Notes under the pieces: generated by a model
Seen by the model: the letters and a program-made list of their open reading frames with translations, nothing else
Databases searched by the model: none
What the model was told of the DNA's origin: nothing
DNA from: Bufo bufo
Taxonomy: Eukaryota; Chordata; Amphibia; Anura; Bufonidae
Direction of reading: 5' to 3'
Length of the DNA stretch: 64,000 nt
Assembly (NCBI RefSeq): GCF_905171765.1
Contig: NC_053391.1
Coordinates: forward strand, 151,982,839-152,046,838
Translations under genes and position numbers: made by a program
Shown: in pieces, positions 1-10,925 of the stretch
Numbering within the stretch: the stretch's first letter is position 1
How the letters are laid out: the number at the start of each line of letters is the position of its first letter

Positions 1-2
1 GC

Positions 3-1115
3 TGTTTCGAGTACTCCACCAACATGGCCAGTGGCGATGACACTGTTATCAGCGTTACAATACCACTTCTATGTCTCCTTGAGAAAACACTTAGGGCAAT
101 GATGTTAGAGGAGGTGGCCCAGGTGGAGGAGGAGGAGGAGGATGAGGGCTCGTTTCTAACACTTTCGGGCCAGTCTGTTCGAAGTGGCTCAGAGGGAGGT
201 TTGTTTAAGCAGCAGAGGACAGGTTCACAAGTCGCCAGCCAAGGCACTGTACTGGAGGACGAGGAGGATGAGGAGGAGGAGGTGGAGGGGGACGAGGATG
301 ACGCAAGTTCACAGCGGGGTGGCAGCCCAGGCCCATCACTGGTGCGTGGCTGGGGGGATACGGTGGACGATGACGATACGCCTCCCACAGAGGACAGCTT
401 GTCCTTACCCATGGGTAGCCTGGCCCACATGAGCGAATATATGCTCCAATGCCTGCGCAACGACAGCAGAGTTGCCCACGTTTTAACGTGTGCAGACTAC
501 TGGGTGGCCACCCTGCTGGATCCCCGGTATAAAGACAATGTGCCCACTTTAATTCCTGAACTGGAGCGCGACCGTAAGATGCGCGAGTACAAGCGCACGC
601 TGATAGAGGCGCTCTTGAGAGCATTCCCACATGTCACAGGGGAACAGGTGGAAGGTGAAGGCAGAGGAGTGGCAAGAGGTCGCCAACGCAGCTGTGTCAC
701 AGCCAGCTCATCTGAGGGCAGGGTTAGCATGGCAGAAATGTGGAAAAGTTTTGTCTCCACGCCACAGCTATCTGCACCGACACCTGATACGGAACGTGTT
801 AGCAGGAGGCAGCATTTCACTAACATGGTTGAACAGTATGTCTGCACACCCCTCCACATCCTGACGGATGGTTCGGCCCCATTCAACTACTGGGTTTCGA
901 AATTGTCCACGTGGCCAGAGTTAGCATGTTATGCCTTGGAGGTGCTTTCCTGCCCGGCGGCCAGCGTTTTATCTGAACGCGTATTCAGCACGGCAGGGGG
1001 CGTCATTACTGACAAGCGCAGCCGCCTGTCCACAGCCAACGTGGACAAGCTGACCTTCATAAAGATGAACCAGGCATGGATCCCACAGGACCTGTCCCTC
1101 CCTTGTGCAGAGTAG
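3..1115 (+). CDS. hAT transposase, C-terminal half (partial at window start)
   Basis: hAT transposases cut and paste their element with a DDE-type catalytic domain and dimerise through a C-terminal hAT domain. The frame is open from base 3 in phase with the ATG at 24, and hAT copy 2 shows the same residues upstream, so the ATG is internal and the protein is 5'-incomplete. Counting from that ATG, residues 30-115 are strongly acidic (Glu/Asp runs), residues about 155-172 carry the DYWVATLLDPRYK motif common in hAT proteins, and residues about 285-355 form the dimerisation domain with NYWVSK, the SERVFSTAGG motif and the closing LTFIKMN. A TAG ends the frame at 1115. No internal stop is seen, whereas copy 2 is broken here. 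Family assignment is firm; activity cannot be judged without the 5' half. Confidence 0.85.
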   Translation, partial: CFEYSTNMASGDDTVISVTIPLLCLLEKTLRAMMLEEVAQVEEEEEDEGSFLTLSGQSVRSGSEGGLFKQQRTGSQVASQGTVLEDEEDEEEEVEGDEDDASSQRGGSPGPSLVRGWGDTVDDDDTPPTEDSLSLPMGSLAHMSEYMLQCLRNDSRVAHVLTCADYWVATLLDPRYKDNVPTLIPELERDRKMREYKRTLIEALLRAFPHVTGEQVEGEGRGVARGRQRSCVTASSSEGRVSMAEMWKSFVSTPQLSAPTPDTERVSRRQHFTNMVEQYVCTPLHILTDGSAPFNYWVSKLSTWPELACYALEVLSCPAASVLSERVFSTAGGVITDKRSRLSTANVDKLTFIKMNQAWIPQDLSLPCAE

Positions 1116-1252
1116 TCCTTATTAACTGCCTAAAACATGTCTTGTTGTGCTACGGGCCACTTCTTTATTTGATACAAATTTTATGAAACCCACAGTTGAA
1201 TGAAACTCTTCTCTGTCTGGGCGCCGGGGCCTAACCAGATGAAAGTGGCCGG

Positions 1253-4190
1253 TTAAACTAACGGGTGACATGAAGCCATAACCTCTGCCATGCTACCTCT
1301 GTCTTCTGTCTGGGTGCTGAGGCCTAAGTCAAATAAAGCGGTCTTCTGCTGTGCTGGGGGATATGAAGCTAATCTCTGACCTCTCTCCTCTGTCTGGGTC
1401 CAAAGGCCTAAATCACTGAAAGAGGCCTTCTCCTGTGGTGTGTGATATGATGCCAGAATATGTGCTGTGGGGCCTCTCTCCTCTTCCTGGGTGCAGGGGT
1501 CAAATAAACTAAATTGTGGCCTACTCCTGTGGTGGTTGATATGATGCCTGATTCTCTGATGTGGAACCTCTCTCCTCTGTTTGGGTGAAGGGGTCAAAGT
1601 AACTAAATGGTGGCTTCTCCTGTGGTGGCTGATATGATGCCAGAATATGTGCTGTGGTGCCTCTCTCCTCTTCCTGGGTGCAGGGGTCAAAGTAACTAAA
1701 TGGTGGCTTCTCCTGTGGTGGCTGATATGATGCCAGAATATGTGCTGTGGGGCCTCTCTCCTCTTCCTGGGTGCAGGGGTCAAAGTAACTCAATGGTGGC
1801 TTCTCCTGTGGTGGCTGATATGATGCCAGAATATGTGCTGTGGTGCCTCTCTCCTCTGTCTGGGTCCAAAGGCCTAAATCACTGAAAGAGGCCTTCTCCT
1901 GTGGTGTGTGATATGATGCCTGAATATGTGCTGTGGTGCCTCTCTCCTCTTCCTGGGTGCGGGGGTCAAAGTAACTCAATGGTGGCTTCTCCTGTGGTGG
2001 CTGATATGATGCCAGAATATGTGCTGTGGTGCCTCTCTCCTCTTCCTGGGTGCGGGGGTCAAAGTAACTCAATGGTGGCTTCTCCTGTGGTGGCTGATAT
2101 GATGCCAGAATATGTGCTGTGGGGCCTCTCTCCTCTTCCTGGGTGCAGGGGTCAAAGTAACTCAATGGTGGCTTCTCCTGTGGTGGTTAGTATGATGCCA
2201 GAATATGTGCTGTGGGGCCTCTCTCCTCTTCCTGGGTGCAGGGGTCAAAGTAACTCAATGGTGGCTTCTCCTGTGGTGGCTGATATGATGCCAGAATATG
2301 TGCTGTGGTGCCTCTCTCCTCTTCCTGGGTGCGGGGGTCAAAGTAACTCAATGGTGGCTTCTCCTGTGGTGGCTGATATGATGCCAGAATATGTGCTGTG
2401 GGGCCTCTCTCCTCTTCCTGGGTGCAGGGGTCAAAGTAACTCAATGGTGGCTTCTCCTGTGGTGGTTAGTATGATGCCAGAATATGTGCTGTGGGGCCTC
2501 TCTCCTCTTCCTGGGTGCAGGGGTCAAAGTAACTCAATGGTGGCTTCTCCTGTGGTGGCTGATATGATGCCAGAATATGTGCTGTGGTGCCTCTCTCCTC
2601 TTCCTGGGTGCGGGGGTCAAAGTAACTCAATGGTGGCTTCTCCTGTGGTGGCTGATATGATGCCAGAATATGTGCTGTGGGGCCTCTCTCCTCTTCCTGG
2701 GTGCAGGGGTCAAAGTAACTCAATGGTGGCTTCTCCTGTGCTGATTGATATAAAGCTGATGGTTGTGCCATCTGACATGGTTGCCAGGGTCTGATTCAAT
2801 GGGGGCCTTCTCCTGTGGTGGGTGATCTAAATGCCTGATTCTCTGCTGTGAAACCTCTCTCCTCCGTCTGGGTGTAGGGGTCAAAGTCTTTCAAAGTCGC
2901 CTTCTCCTGTGCTGATTGATATGAAGCTGATGGTTGTGCCATCTGACATGGTTGCCGGGGTCCCATTAAATTGTGGCCTACTCCTGTGGTGGTTGATATG
3001 ATGCCTGATTCTCTGATGTGGAACCTCTCTCCTCTGTTTGGGTGAAGGGGTCAAAGTAACTAAATGGTGGCTTCTCCTGTGGTGGCTGATATGATGCCAG
3101 AATATGTGCTGTGGGGCCTCTCTCCTCTTCCTGGGTGCAGGGGTCAAAGTAACTCAATGGTGGCTTCTCCTGTGGTGGCTGATATGATGCCAGAATATGT
3201 GCTGTAGTGCCTCTCTCCTCTTCCTGGGTGCGGGGGTCAAAGTAACTCAATGGTGGCTTCTCCTGTGGTGGCTGATATGATGCCAGAATATGTGCTGTGG
3301 TGCCTCTCTCCTCTTCCTGGTTGCGGGGGTCAAAGTAACTCAATGGTGGCTTCTCCTGTGGTGGCTGATATGATGCCAGAATATGTGCTGTGGTGCCTTT
3401 CTCCTCTTCCTGGGTGCAGGGGTCAAAGTAACTAAATGGTGGCTTCTCCTGTGGTGGTTGATATGATGCCTGATTCTCTGCTGTGAAACCTCTCTCCTCC
3501 ATCTGGGTGTAGGGGTCAAAGTCTTTCAAAGTCGCCTTCTCCTGTGCTGATTGATTTAAAGCTGATGGTTGTGCCATCTGACATGGTTGCCAGGGTCTGA
3601 TTCAATGGGGGCCTACTCCTGTGGTGGGTGATCTAAATGCCTGATTCTCTGCTGTGAAACCTCTCTCCTCCGTCTGGGTGTAGGGGTCAAAGTCTTTCAA
3701 AGTCGCCTTCTCCTGTGCTGATTGATATGAAGCTGATGGTTGTGCCATCTGACATGGTTGCCGGGGTCCCATTAAATTGGGGCCTACTCCTGTGGTGGGT
3801 GATCTAAATGCCTGATTCTCTGCTTTGAAACCTCTCTCCTCCGTCCGGGTGTAGGGGTCAAAGTCTGTCAAAGTCGCCTTCTCCTGTGCTGATTGATATA
3901 AAGCTTATGCTTGTGCAATCTGACATGGTTGCCGGGGTCTGATTCAATGGTGGCCTACTCCTGTGGTGGGTGATCTAAATGCCTGATTCTCTGCTGTGTA
4001 ACCTCTCTCCTCCGTCTGGGTGTAGGGGTCAAAGTAACTAAATGGTGGCCTACTCCTGTGGTGGGTGATATGATGCCTGGTTCTCTGCTGTGGGACCTCT
4101 CTCCTTTGTCTGGGTGCTGTGGTCAAAATAATAGTAAGTGACCTTCTCCATTGGTGGGTGACTTGAAGCCTGATTCTGTGCTATGGGACC
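1253..4190. repeat. Tandem minisatellite array, 93 bp core unit, in hAT 3' UTR
   Basis: The clearest block (about 1600-2740) consists of 93 bp units that run CTCAATGGTGGCTTCTCCTG, then a GATATGATGCCAGAATATG segment, then CTCTCTCCTCTTCCTGGGTG. From about 2000 to 2740 three variants recur in fixed order, giving a 279 bp higher-order unit. Between about 2800 and 4130 the units diverge and lengthen, alternating with a segment carrying GCTGATGGTTGTGCCATCTG. Because 93 is a multiple of three and the units lack stops, long frames are open on both strands; these are almost certainly not genes. The array lies between the transposase stop and the hAT 3' terminus, so it belongs to the element's 3' untranslated region. 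Copy 2 has no comparable array. Confidence 0.9.
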
Positions 4191-4204
4191 TCACTCCAAT
4201 TAAT

Positions 4205-4485
4205 ATTGTTTAATTTTTATTTATTTTATGTTAACTCATCATTTCCCTATCTACATTTGTTTGCAGGGGATTTAACTACATTTTGCTGCCTTTTGCAGCC
4301 CTCTAGCCCTTTCCGGGTGTGTTTTACAGCCTTTTTAGTGCCCAAAAGTTCGGGTCCCCATTGACTTCTATGGGGTTCGGGTTCGGGATGAAGTTCGGGT
4401 CGAGTTCGGATCCCGAACCCGAACATTTTTCGAAAGTTCGGCCGAACTCGTCGAACCCGAACATCCAGGTGTTCGCTCAACTCTA
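4205..4485 (+). repeat. hAT copy 1 3' terminal region
   Basis: This AT-rich stretch is followed by a run of direct and inverted GTTCGGG/CCCGAAC words and ends in GCTCAACTCTA. Its first half (ATTTGTTTGCAGGG, then TTTTGCAGCCCTCTAGCC) matches 28994-29058 in copy 2. The repeated words near the end could be subterminal transposase binding sites; that is inference from hAT biology. Confidence 0.75.
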
Positions 4486-6836
4486 TTGTTGATCTCACTG
4501 ACAAATTTGTCCAGATTTTCTTGTGTTCCACTCCAAATGAAAATGATATCATCTATATATCGCCGCCATAGGACCAGGTCTGCCCCCAGTTCCGGGTCAA
4601 TGTTATTGACCTGCCACTGTGCCAGGAATAAATTGGCGTAACTGGGGGCAAACCTGGTACCCATGGCAGTTCCTCTCCTCTGTAGATAGAATTGATCAGA
4701 AAAGAAAAAATAATTATGGTGTAGAATATGATTCACTCCTTCCCATACATAAGCAATTTGATAATTATTCCAAATCTCATTCCCAGATAATTGTTCCCTC
4801 AGACCTGCAATGCCCTGATCGTGATTGATGATGGTATAGATGATGATGGTACAGATGATGATGGTACAGTAGCATTCCTGTTTGTGGTGCAGTGTCGTTT
4901 AAGGGCCCGGAGATCACGGGCATCCAGTATGGTTTTACGGCCTTGACCCTTATGCACAGAGATTGTTCCAGATTCTCTGAATCTTCGGATGATGTTATGC
5001 ACAGTTGATGATGATAGATGCAAAGTCTTTGCAATTTTTCGCTGGGTAACACCTTTCTGATATTGCTCCACTGGACGTCCAGGGTACCCATAACCCAATG
5101 GTCATGGACGTCCAGGCCCTCCAAAATACCCACAATCTCAGTCGTGTCACGTATATAAGATTTTATTTTCCTCACCTGTGGTTGAAGTAAGGTATCTATA
5201 TACTGTGACAGGTTGACTGTTAGGGATCCAATGCCCGAGATAATAGGGCGACCTGGGGGGTCCACAATACTCTTGTGGACCTTTGGTAGGCAATAAAAGA
5301 TAGGCAATCTGCCTGGTGTATCCATAATAAAATTGTGTTCTTGCTGTGTTAGAATTCTCTGTTGTAGCCCTCTTTCACAATAATAAAAGAGAGCACATTT
5401 AAAGTGCTCCGTGGGGTCTTTTTTCAGGGGGTATACGTAGACTGATCTGCCAGCTGTCTGAGGCATTCGATATTGTATTGATCCTCTCCCCAGGACGGAT
5501 GACTACTTTTTGATTTTTCTGTAACTCCCTTATAGCTTTAATTTCCCCATTTGTTAAATTATTTTTGTATCCCTTTTTTTTTTTTTTTCTAGGTCTGCCT
5601 CCATACTTTTTTTTAAATGTGGCCATCTCCGGACCAATTTCAGCTCTGGGAAAAAAAATTGACTTATTCTTTAGCTGTGTGTGGATATATGGATCTTTAA
5701 TTTGGTGTTCCATAATCGGTGGGTTTTTGATAAAGTATTTTTTTAGGCAAATTTTTCGAAAAAATTCCTGGATGCATATATAGGTGTCAAATTTATTCAA
5801 AGAAGACGATGGTGCAAACTTCAATCCCTTGTTTAATAGTGTGGTCTGTGTAGTGGTGAGTTTTACTTTGCTCAAGTTAATAATATTATCATTTAAATTT
5901 AGTGATATTTTCTGTGTTCTCCTCTTTCTCTGTGATCTTCGTGTCTTCCTTTTTTTTTGAAGTTCTCCCTGTAATGTGTCTCTCGTGTAAGCTGTGATTG
6001 ATCTGAGTGTCCGGTGTCCATATCTCGTGTCTCCCTAAGTCCATTTTCGGATGTGTTTGGTTCCTCTGTTCCTGTGGTGCTCTGTGTCTCAGATTGTATG
6101 GTGCCCTGTGTATGTAAGGTATTGTCCTTCTGTGATCTGGTGATTGGGGTTGTCTCTGTCTTAGTCATGGTGAATGATGGGGGGAGTTTGATCTAAAAAA
6201 GAGTTATCAACCAGGGTCTCATATCTATTTTGAGTAGGTATGTTATATCTCTTTGGCTCTTTCTGCTCACTATATTTAGAATGGGAATTTTTCTTTGTTT
6301 GTTCTTCCCTATTGTGTTTTTTTTAATCTTTTTTAGTTGTATTTTTATATTTCTTTGTTTTTTTTGGCTATAATTTCTTGTTCGGTTTTGTCCAGGCTTT
6401 TATGTAGCCTCTCTTGCCACATTTCATACACCTGGTCTTTTGGGAATTTATCTAACTTTATTTTTAATTTCATTATTTTTTCGGATAAGTTATCCAGGAT
6501 TATGGTTCTCCTTCTAATGATGAGTTCCATCAAGGCTTGTGATTGTGTATGTAGTATATCCTCCCATTCTTTATCAAAATCCTCTCCTGCCAGATCCTGT
6601 GCAGGAGATTTGGTTAGCTGTAAACCTTTGGGGATTTTGTTATGATTTAAATATAGCTGTAGTGAACGTATTTCCCAGATCTGTCTTAATTTTTTATGTA
6701 GTAGGTCTTCCAGGTCTCTGAATGACTCTACTACAGATCTTTCCTCTAATCTACTAGTGTTTCCTCCTTCTATATCTTCAAAATGATAATGTTCTGCCTT
6801 AAGCTGTTTAGTCTCCATATAGATCCATATATCCAT
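4486..6836 (-). pseudogene. Penelope-like element reverse transcriptase, decayed and interrupted
   Basis: Penelope-like retroelements (PLEs) encode a telomerase-related reverse transcriptase followed by a GIY-YIG endonuclease. Reading leftward on the minus strand there is a charged, coiled-coil-like N-terminal stretch (6836-6345), a low-complexity piece (6168-5899), a segment with LLNKGLKFAP (5875-5399), then IFYCLPKVHK and PPGRPIISGIGSLT (5466-5070), and finally RRGTAMGTRFAPSYANLFLA with the catalytic YIDD motif (4736-4486). The pieces lie in several frames, so there are multiple frameshifts. A Tc1 fragment splits the gene near 5070-4805. hAT copy 1 cuts it at 4485, shortly after the YIDD box, so the thumb and endonuclease are not seen here. 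Family assignment is confident from these motifs. Confidence 0.85.
4830..5075 (-). pseudogene. Tc1-type transposase N-terminal fragment inside the PLE
   Basis: On the minus strand a short frame carries a paired-like helix-turn-helix: VTQRKIAKTLHLSSSTVHNI, followed by IIRRFRESGTISVHKGQGRK and an arginine/leucine-rich helix. This is the DNA-binding N-terminus of Tc1/mariner transposases; no catalytic DDE part is present. The fragment ends in an irregular CATCATCTGTAC-type simple repeat (about 4825-4872). The host PLE frame stops at its upstream edge (after GTLDVQ) and resumes past its downstream edge, so this is a small insertion or gene-conversion patch rather than part of the PLE. Confidence 0.75.
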
Positions 6837-6978
6837 GATAAGAGCAGAGGGAGCTCAATCTCAAATGGGTGATTCAAATTAAACAGGAAAGTGAGTAAAT
6901 AGATCCGCTCACCTCTGTTCTCTCAGGGTAGGTGCTCCAAACCAAAAATTAAGACACCCCTCAAAGCTTGATATGGTT
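6837..6978. other. 5' flank of the PLE, no gene seen
   Basis: The first in-frame methionine of the PLE N-terminal segment lies at about 6836. The sequence to its right is AT-rich, holds no coding frame, and runs directly into the inverted-repeat structure, so it may be PLE leader. Confidence 0.4.
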
Positions 6979-7893
6979 TGTATAGAAATATGGGATGGGC
7001 ACTCATATATGGAAATATAGGACACTATTTATTATATTAACAATAGCACATGCAATACAATAAAAATACAATATAAAGAAAAAAATATTACATCAAAACA
7101 CAATATGCATATTATCACTATTTAAAAAAAAAATATATATTTTTTTAAAACATATTAAAAAAGAAGAAGCAGGGACTGGTAGTACCAGAGAACGGCACAG
7201 AGAATGGAGGAAAGACTCACCAATAAGTCCCATCAAAACAACAGCACAGGCGGAGGTAAGCCCACATTTGTGGGTAAAATATTATTAGGCACATTATTAA
7301 GATATGAGGAGATGAAGTGAATAAGAGCAAACTCTATTAGCTACCCACCAAGGACTTTCTTTTTCAGCAATTTAATTACAACTGTTTGAAACAGTGCCTA
7401 CAAAAAGTATAAAGTGTGTGGAACGCTATTTGAATATTATTTTATTCCTGGACACAATTCTTGCTGATTCGGGACATTATCGTTCAGTGACTTATCAGCA
7501 CAACCGGTGCGATTTTACAATAAAATATAGGATTGGCTCATGAGAATATTTTATGAAGATTAACTTATTAGGAGAAATACCATTCAAGTAAGCGGAGACC
7601 GGTTGCGCCATTTTTCTCTCCAAAATAACAGCCTATATCCAATATTTAGGACCTTATTGGGTCCACACTAGGAAATATAGGAGAGAAAATCTGGTACTAC
7701 CAATCCCTGCTTCTTCTTTTATAATATGTTTTTTTTTTTTTTTTTTTTAAATAGTGATAATATGCATATTGTGTTTTGATGTAATATTTTTTCTTTATAT
7801 TGTATTTTTATTGTATTGCATGTGCTATTGTTAATATAATAAATAGTGTCCTATATTTCCATATATGAGTGCCCATCCAATATTTCTATACAA
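6979..7893. repeat. Long inverted repeat (arms about 200 bp, ~500 bp spacer)
   Basis: The left arm (about 6979-7188) and right arm (about 7691-7893) are near-perfect reverse complements. Shared words include TATAGAAATATGGGATGGGC read in one arm and GCCCATCC then TATTTCTATA in the other, and TAATATGCATATTGTGTTTT against its complement. Each arm contains a long A or T run of different length. The spacer holds ACCGGTTGCGCCATTTTTC and no coding frame. The position next to the PLE 5' end suggests two PLE-type leader or terminal segments in opposite orientation; that is inference. Confidence 0.75.
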
Positions 7894-7904
7894 TACATAT
7901 GATT

Positions 7905-9300
7905 TTTGGTTGCTCTATATTACACTTTTTGTGAGGCAAGGTAACAAGAAATAGCTGTTTTGGCACCGTTTTTATTTTTTATTATTTACAACATTCATCT
8001 GACAGGTTAGATAATGTGATATTTTCATAGACCAGGTTGTCATGGATGCGGCAATACCTAATATGTATACTTTTTTTTATTTATGTAAGTTTTACACAAT
8101 GATTTCTTTTTTTAAACCAAAAAAATCATGTTTTAGTGTTTCCATAGTCTGAGAGCCATAATTTTTTTCAGTTTTTGAGCGATTACCTTGGGTAGGGTAT
8201 GATTTTTGCGGGATGAGATGATGGTTTTATTGGCACTATTTTGGGGTGCTTGCTATTACACTTTTTGTGATGTAAGGTGACAAAAAATGGCTTTTTTTAC
8301 ACCGTTTTTATTGAACATTTTTTACGGTGTTCATCTGAGGGGTTATGTCATGTGATATTTTTATAGAGCCGGTCGATACGGACGCGGAGATTCCTTATAT
8401 GTATACTATTTTTTATTTATGTAAGTTTTACACAATAATATCATTTTTGAAACAAAAAAAAAATCATGTTTTAGTGTCTCCATATTCTGAGAGCAATAGT
8501 TTTTTCAGTTTTTGGGCGATTATCTTAGGTAGGGTCTCATGTTTTGCGGGATAAGATGACGGTTTGATTGGCACTATTTTGGGGTGTATATGACTTTTTG
8601 ATCACTTGCTATTACACTTTTTGTGATGTAAGGTGACAAAAAATTGTTTATTTAGCACAGTATTTTTTTTAAAAAAAATTTACGGTGTTCATCTGAACGG
8701 TAAGGTTATGAGATATTTTTATAGAGCCGGTTGATATGGATGCGGCGATATCTAATATGTATACTTTTTTATTTATGTATGTAAGTTTTACACAATAACA
8801 GCTTTTTTAAAACAAAAAAAATGATGTTTTAGTGTCTCCATATTCTGAGCCATAGTTTTTTTTTTTTTTTGGGCGATTGTCTCAGGTAGGGGCTCATTTT
8901 TTGTGGGATGAGGTGACGGCTAGATTGGTACCATTTTGGTGGGCAAACACGTTTTTGATCGCTTGCTGTTGTACTTTTTGTGATGTAAGGTGACAAAAAA
9001 ATGGTTATTTAGCACAGTTTTTATTTTTTATTTTTCTACGGTGTTCATCTGAGGGGTTAGGTCATGTGATATGTTTATAGAGCCGGTCGATACGGACGCG
9101 GCAATACCTAATATGTATACTTTTTTTATGCCTTACTATTTTTTACTAATTTTTTTTTACTTTATTTGGGGAAAATTACGTTTTTGTTTATTTTTACTTG
9201 AAACCTTTAATTTTTGGGGGGAACTTTATTTTTCAACTTTTTTTTCACTTTCTTTTTTGTCCCACTTTGGGACTTGAACTTTTGGAGGTCTAATCCTTTA
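7905..9300. repeat. AT-rich tandem repeat, ~350 bp unit, about four copies
   Basis: A recognisable sentence recurs near 7993, 8330, 8688 and 9045: GTGTTCATCTGA, then ATGTGATATTTTTATAGAG and CCGGT(C/T)GATA(C/T)GGA(C/T)GCGGC, then a T-rich stretch ending in TTTTTGATCGCTTGC, TGTGATGTAAGGTGACAAAA. Spacing is about 340-360 bp. A diverged single copy lies at about 62740-63310. No coding potential is seen. It is a dispersed repeat that I cannot name. Confidence 0.8.
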
Positions 9301-9905
9301 CAATGCATTCCAATACTTCTGTATTGGAATGCATTGGCTGTATGAGTAATACTGTGTGTATTATCGGATCACGTGGTGCGCCACCATTCTGCTCTGACTA
9401 GTGTAGGGACAGGATGCTGCTGCAGTGAGGGACATTGTATTGTTTTAAATAAGTCTGTGGGTGACTTGTAGGCATTTATGTGGATGCAATACAACACTTT
9501 TGCACCAGTGACACAGAAATACAATACTTCCTTGGGCTGTTAATTCTGTGGTTGACCTAAAGTCATTTTTGGGGTTTAAAACATTGCATTTCCCTCCATC
9601 TTACTGTTATAAGAGATTTAATAAGTCTGTTAATTGTGCCTGTGACATAAAGTAATTTTTTGGAGGGAGATACACCTCATCTGCATCCGTGACACAGAAA
9701 TACAATAGTTAGTCTGTTAATTGTGACGGTGACATAAAGCAATTTTGTGGGTTCAGAACACCACATTTTCATCTGTCTAATTGTTACAGGAGATTTAATT
9801 GTGTCAGTGACATAAAGCAATTTTTGGGTTTCCGAACATAGCATTTTCATACGTCTTACTGTTATAGGATATTTAATCAGTCTGTTAATTGTGTCGGTGA
9901 CATAC
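9301..9905. repeat. Repeat debris resembling a hAT 5' leader
   Basis: A short hairpin (AATGCATTCCAATAC ... GTATTGGAATGCATT, about 9303-9336) is followed by an irregular array of ~100 bp units sharing GTGACATAAAG(C/T)AATTTT and TCTGTTAATTGTG (about 9480-9905). The segment CTAGTGTAGGGACAGGATGC resembles CAGTGTAGGGAGAGGTTGC in the leader of hAT-4 near 37225, so a hAT 5' leader remnant is likely. No protein-coding frame is supported. Confidence 0.5.
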
Positions 9906-10736
9906 AGGGGTGCACCTAGCCTATTTGCTGCCTGAGGCAAAAATTGAAATGGCGCTCCCTACCGTGGCAAATTTTCATAGCGCACTTTCTCTCGTTGCTG
10001 CTGGAGACAAGCTCCAAAAAGTCTATGAGCTAATCTTGATTCTGTCTACTACAGAGATGAGAGACAGTGTGATATGTCAGCGCTTGTCTTTCCTTATTGT
10101 AGTGATTGTTGGGAATGTTAGAACTCAGACCCCCACCAATCAAAACCTTTGAAATGTAACTATGACATAGCAAAAGTTTTTTAAATGTTCAGTGACCCTT
10201 TAAGGGCACCTACACACCATGTGGATAATCGCTCATATGTTCCACACAAATTTCTGTACAGATTTATGAGCATTTCTGAACTATATCCGCACAAAAATCT
10301 GCAATATAATTGTGGATTTTGGTGTGGATTAGATGCAGTTCTCCAGCAGATCTCACCCTTCATTGGAAATGCACATGAAAGGCCAATTTCTGCATGAAAA
10401 AGAAAAAGTGTACATGAGATTAGTGTAATCTCATATACTTTGCTGGTGCTGTACTACACTGCAGTTCTTCTGCACGGGAATCCGCGTTAAAAAATAGCAC
10501 ATATTCCGCAACATGTGGAGGTGGCCTAAAACTCACAACATAAACTGGTATGCTGCAGATTGACAACCCGCAGTGCAAGTTTATGCGGTGGGTATGCTCC
10601 ACACTGTGTGGATGAGATTTCCAAAAACTCAACCACAATGCTGGAACTGTAAAATGCTGCAAATTTGCCGCACACAAATTCATAGCATTTATACTACATG
10701 TGAACATACTCTAACATAATGAAACTTACTATATAG
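9906..10736. repeat. Unnamed short repeats (two fragments)
   Basis: About 9909-10195 begins TGCACCTAGCCTATTTGCTGC and ends GTGACCCTTTAAG; about 10198-10710 has a CACCTACACACCATGTGGA start and a CACATG-containing end, with palindromic CCGCACAAA words between. Both look like degenerate non-autonomous elements. Termini are too diverged to define. No gene is seen. Confidence 0.4.
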
Positions 10737-10769
10737 ATGTGTGAGCCAAGGTGTAGGTTCAGGTACCAA

Positions 10770-10925
10770 GACAAGTATATATACACTGTATACAGTATAC
10801 ATGCAAGTATATACACTACATATGCACATATTTACTGTATACAGTATATATACAAGTATTTACAGTGCATACACGCAAATATACTGTATAAAGTATATAC
10901 AGTACATATATACACACACAGAGTC
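10770..10925. repeat. TA/CA-rich degenerate microsatellite
   Basis: The segment is built from repeated GTATATACA, CTGTATACAGTATA and CACATAT words. The short open frames across it come from simple sequence. Confidence 0.8.

Larger units (their letters stand above)
1..4485 (+). mobile_element. hAT element copy 1 (ZBED type), 5' part outside window
   Basis: The window opens inside this transposon. It holds the C-terminal transposase frame (3-1115), a short 3' untranslated stretch, a large tandem array (about 1253-4190) and a terminal segment (about 4205-4485) rich in repeated GTTCGGGTTCG-type words. The terminal segment resembles 29000-29221, the 3' end of hAT copy 2, which supports the boundary. 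The end reads GCTCAACTCTA, the complement of TAGAGTTGAGC, matching the 5' end of copy 2 at about 23600. The flank then resumes in the middle of a Penelope-like reverse transcriptase on the minus strand, so the hAT inserted into that element. The expected 8 bp target duplication cannot be checked because the left end lies outside the window. Confidence 0.85.

Noticed and set aside
1521..3577. Long minus-strand and plus-strand open frames over the 93 bp array (up to ~297 codons)
   Set aside because: Both strands are open because a stop-free unit has a length divisible by three. The peptides are perfect unit repeats with no start context or domain, and the array lies in a hAT 3' UTR.
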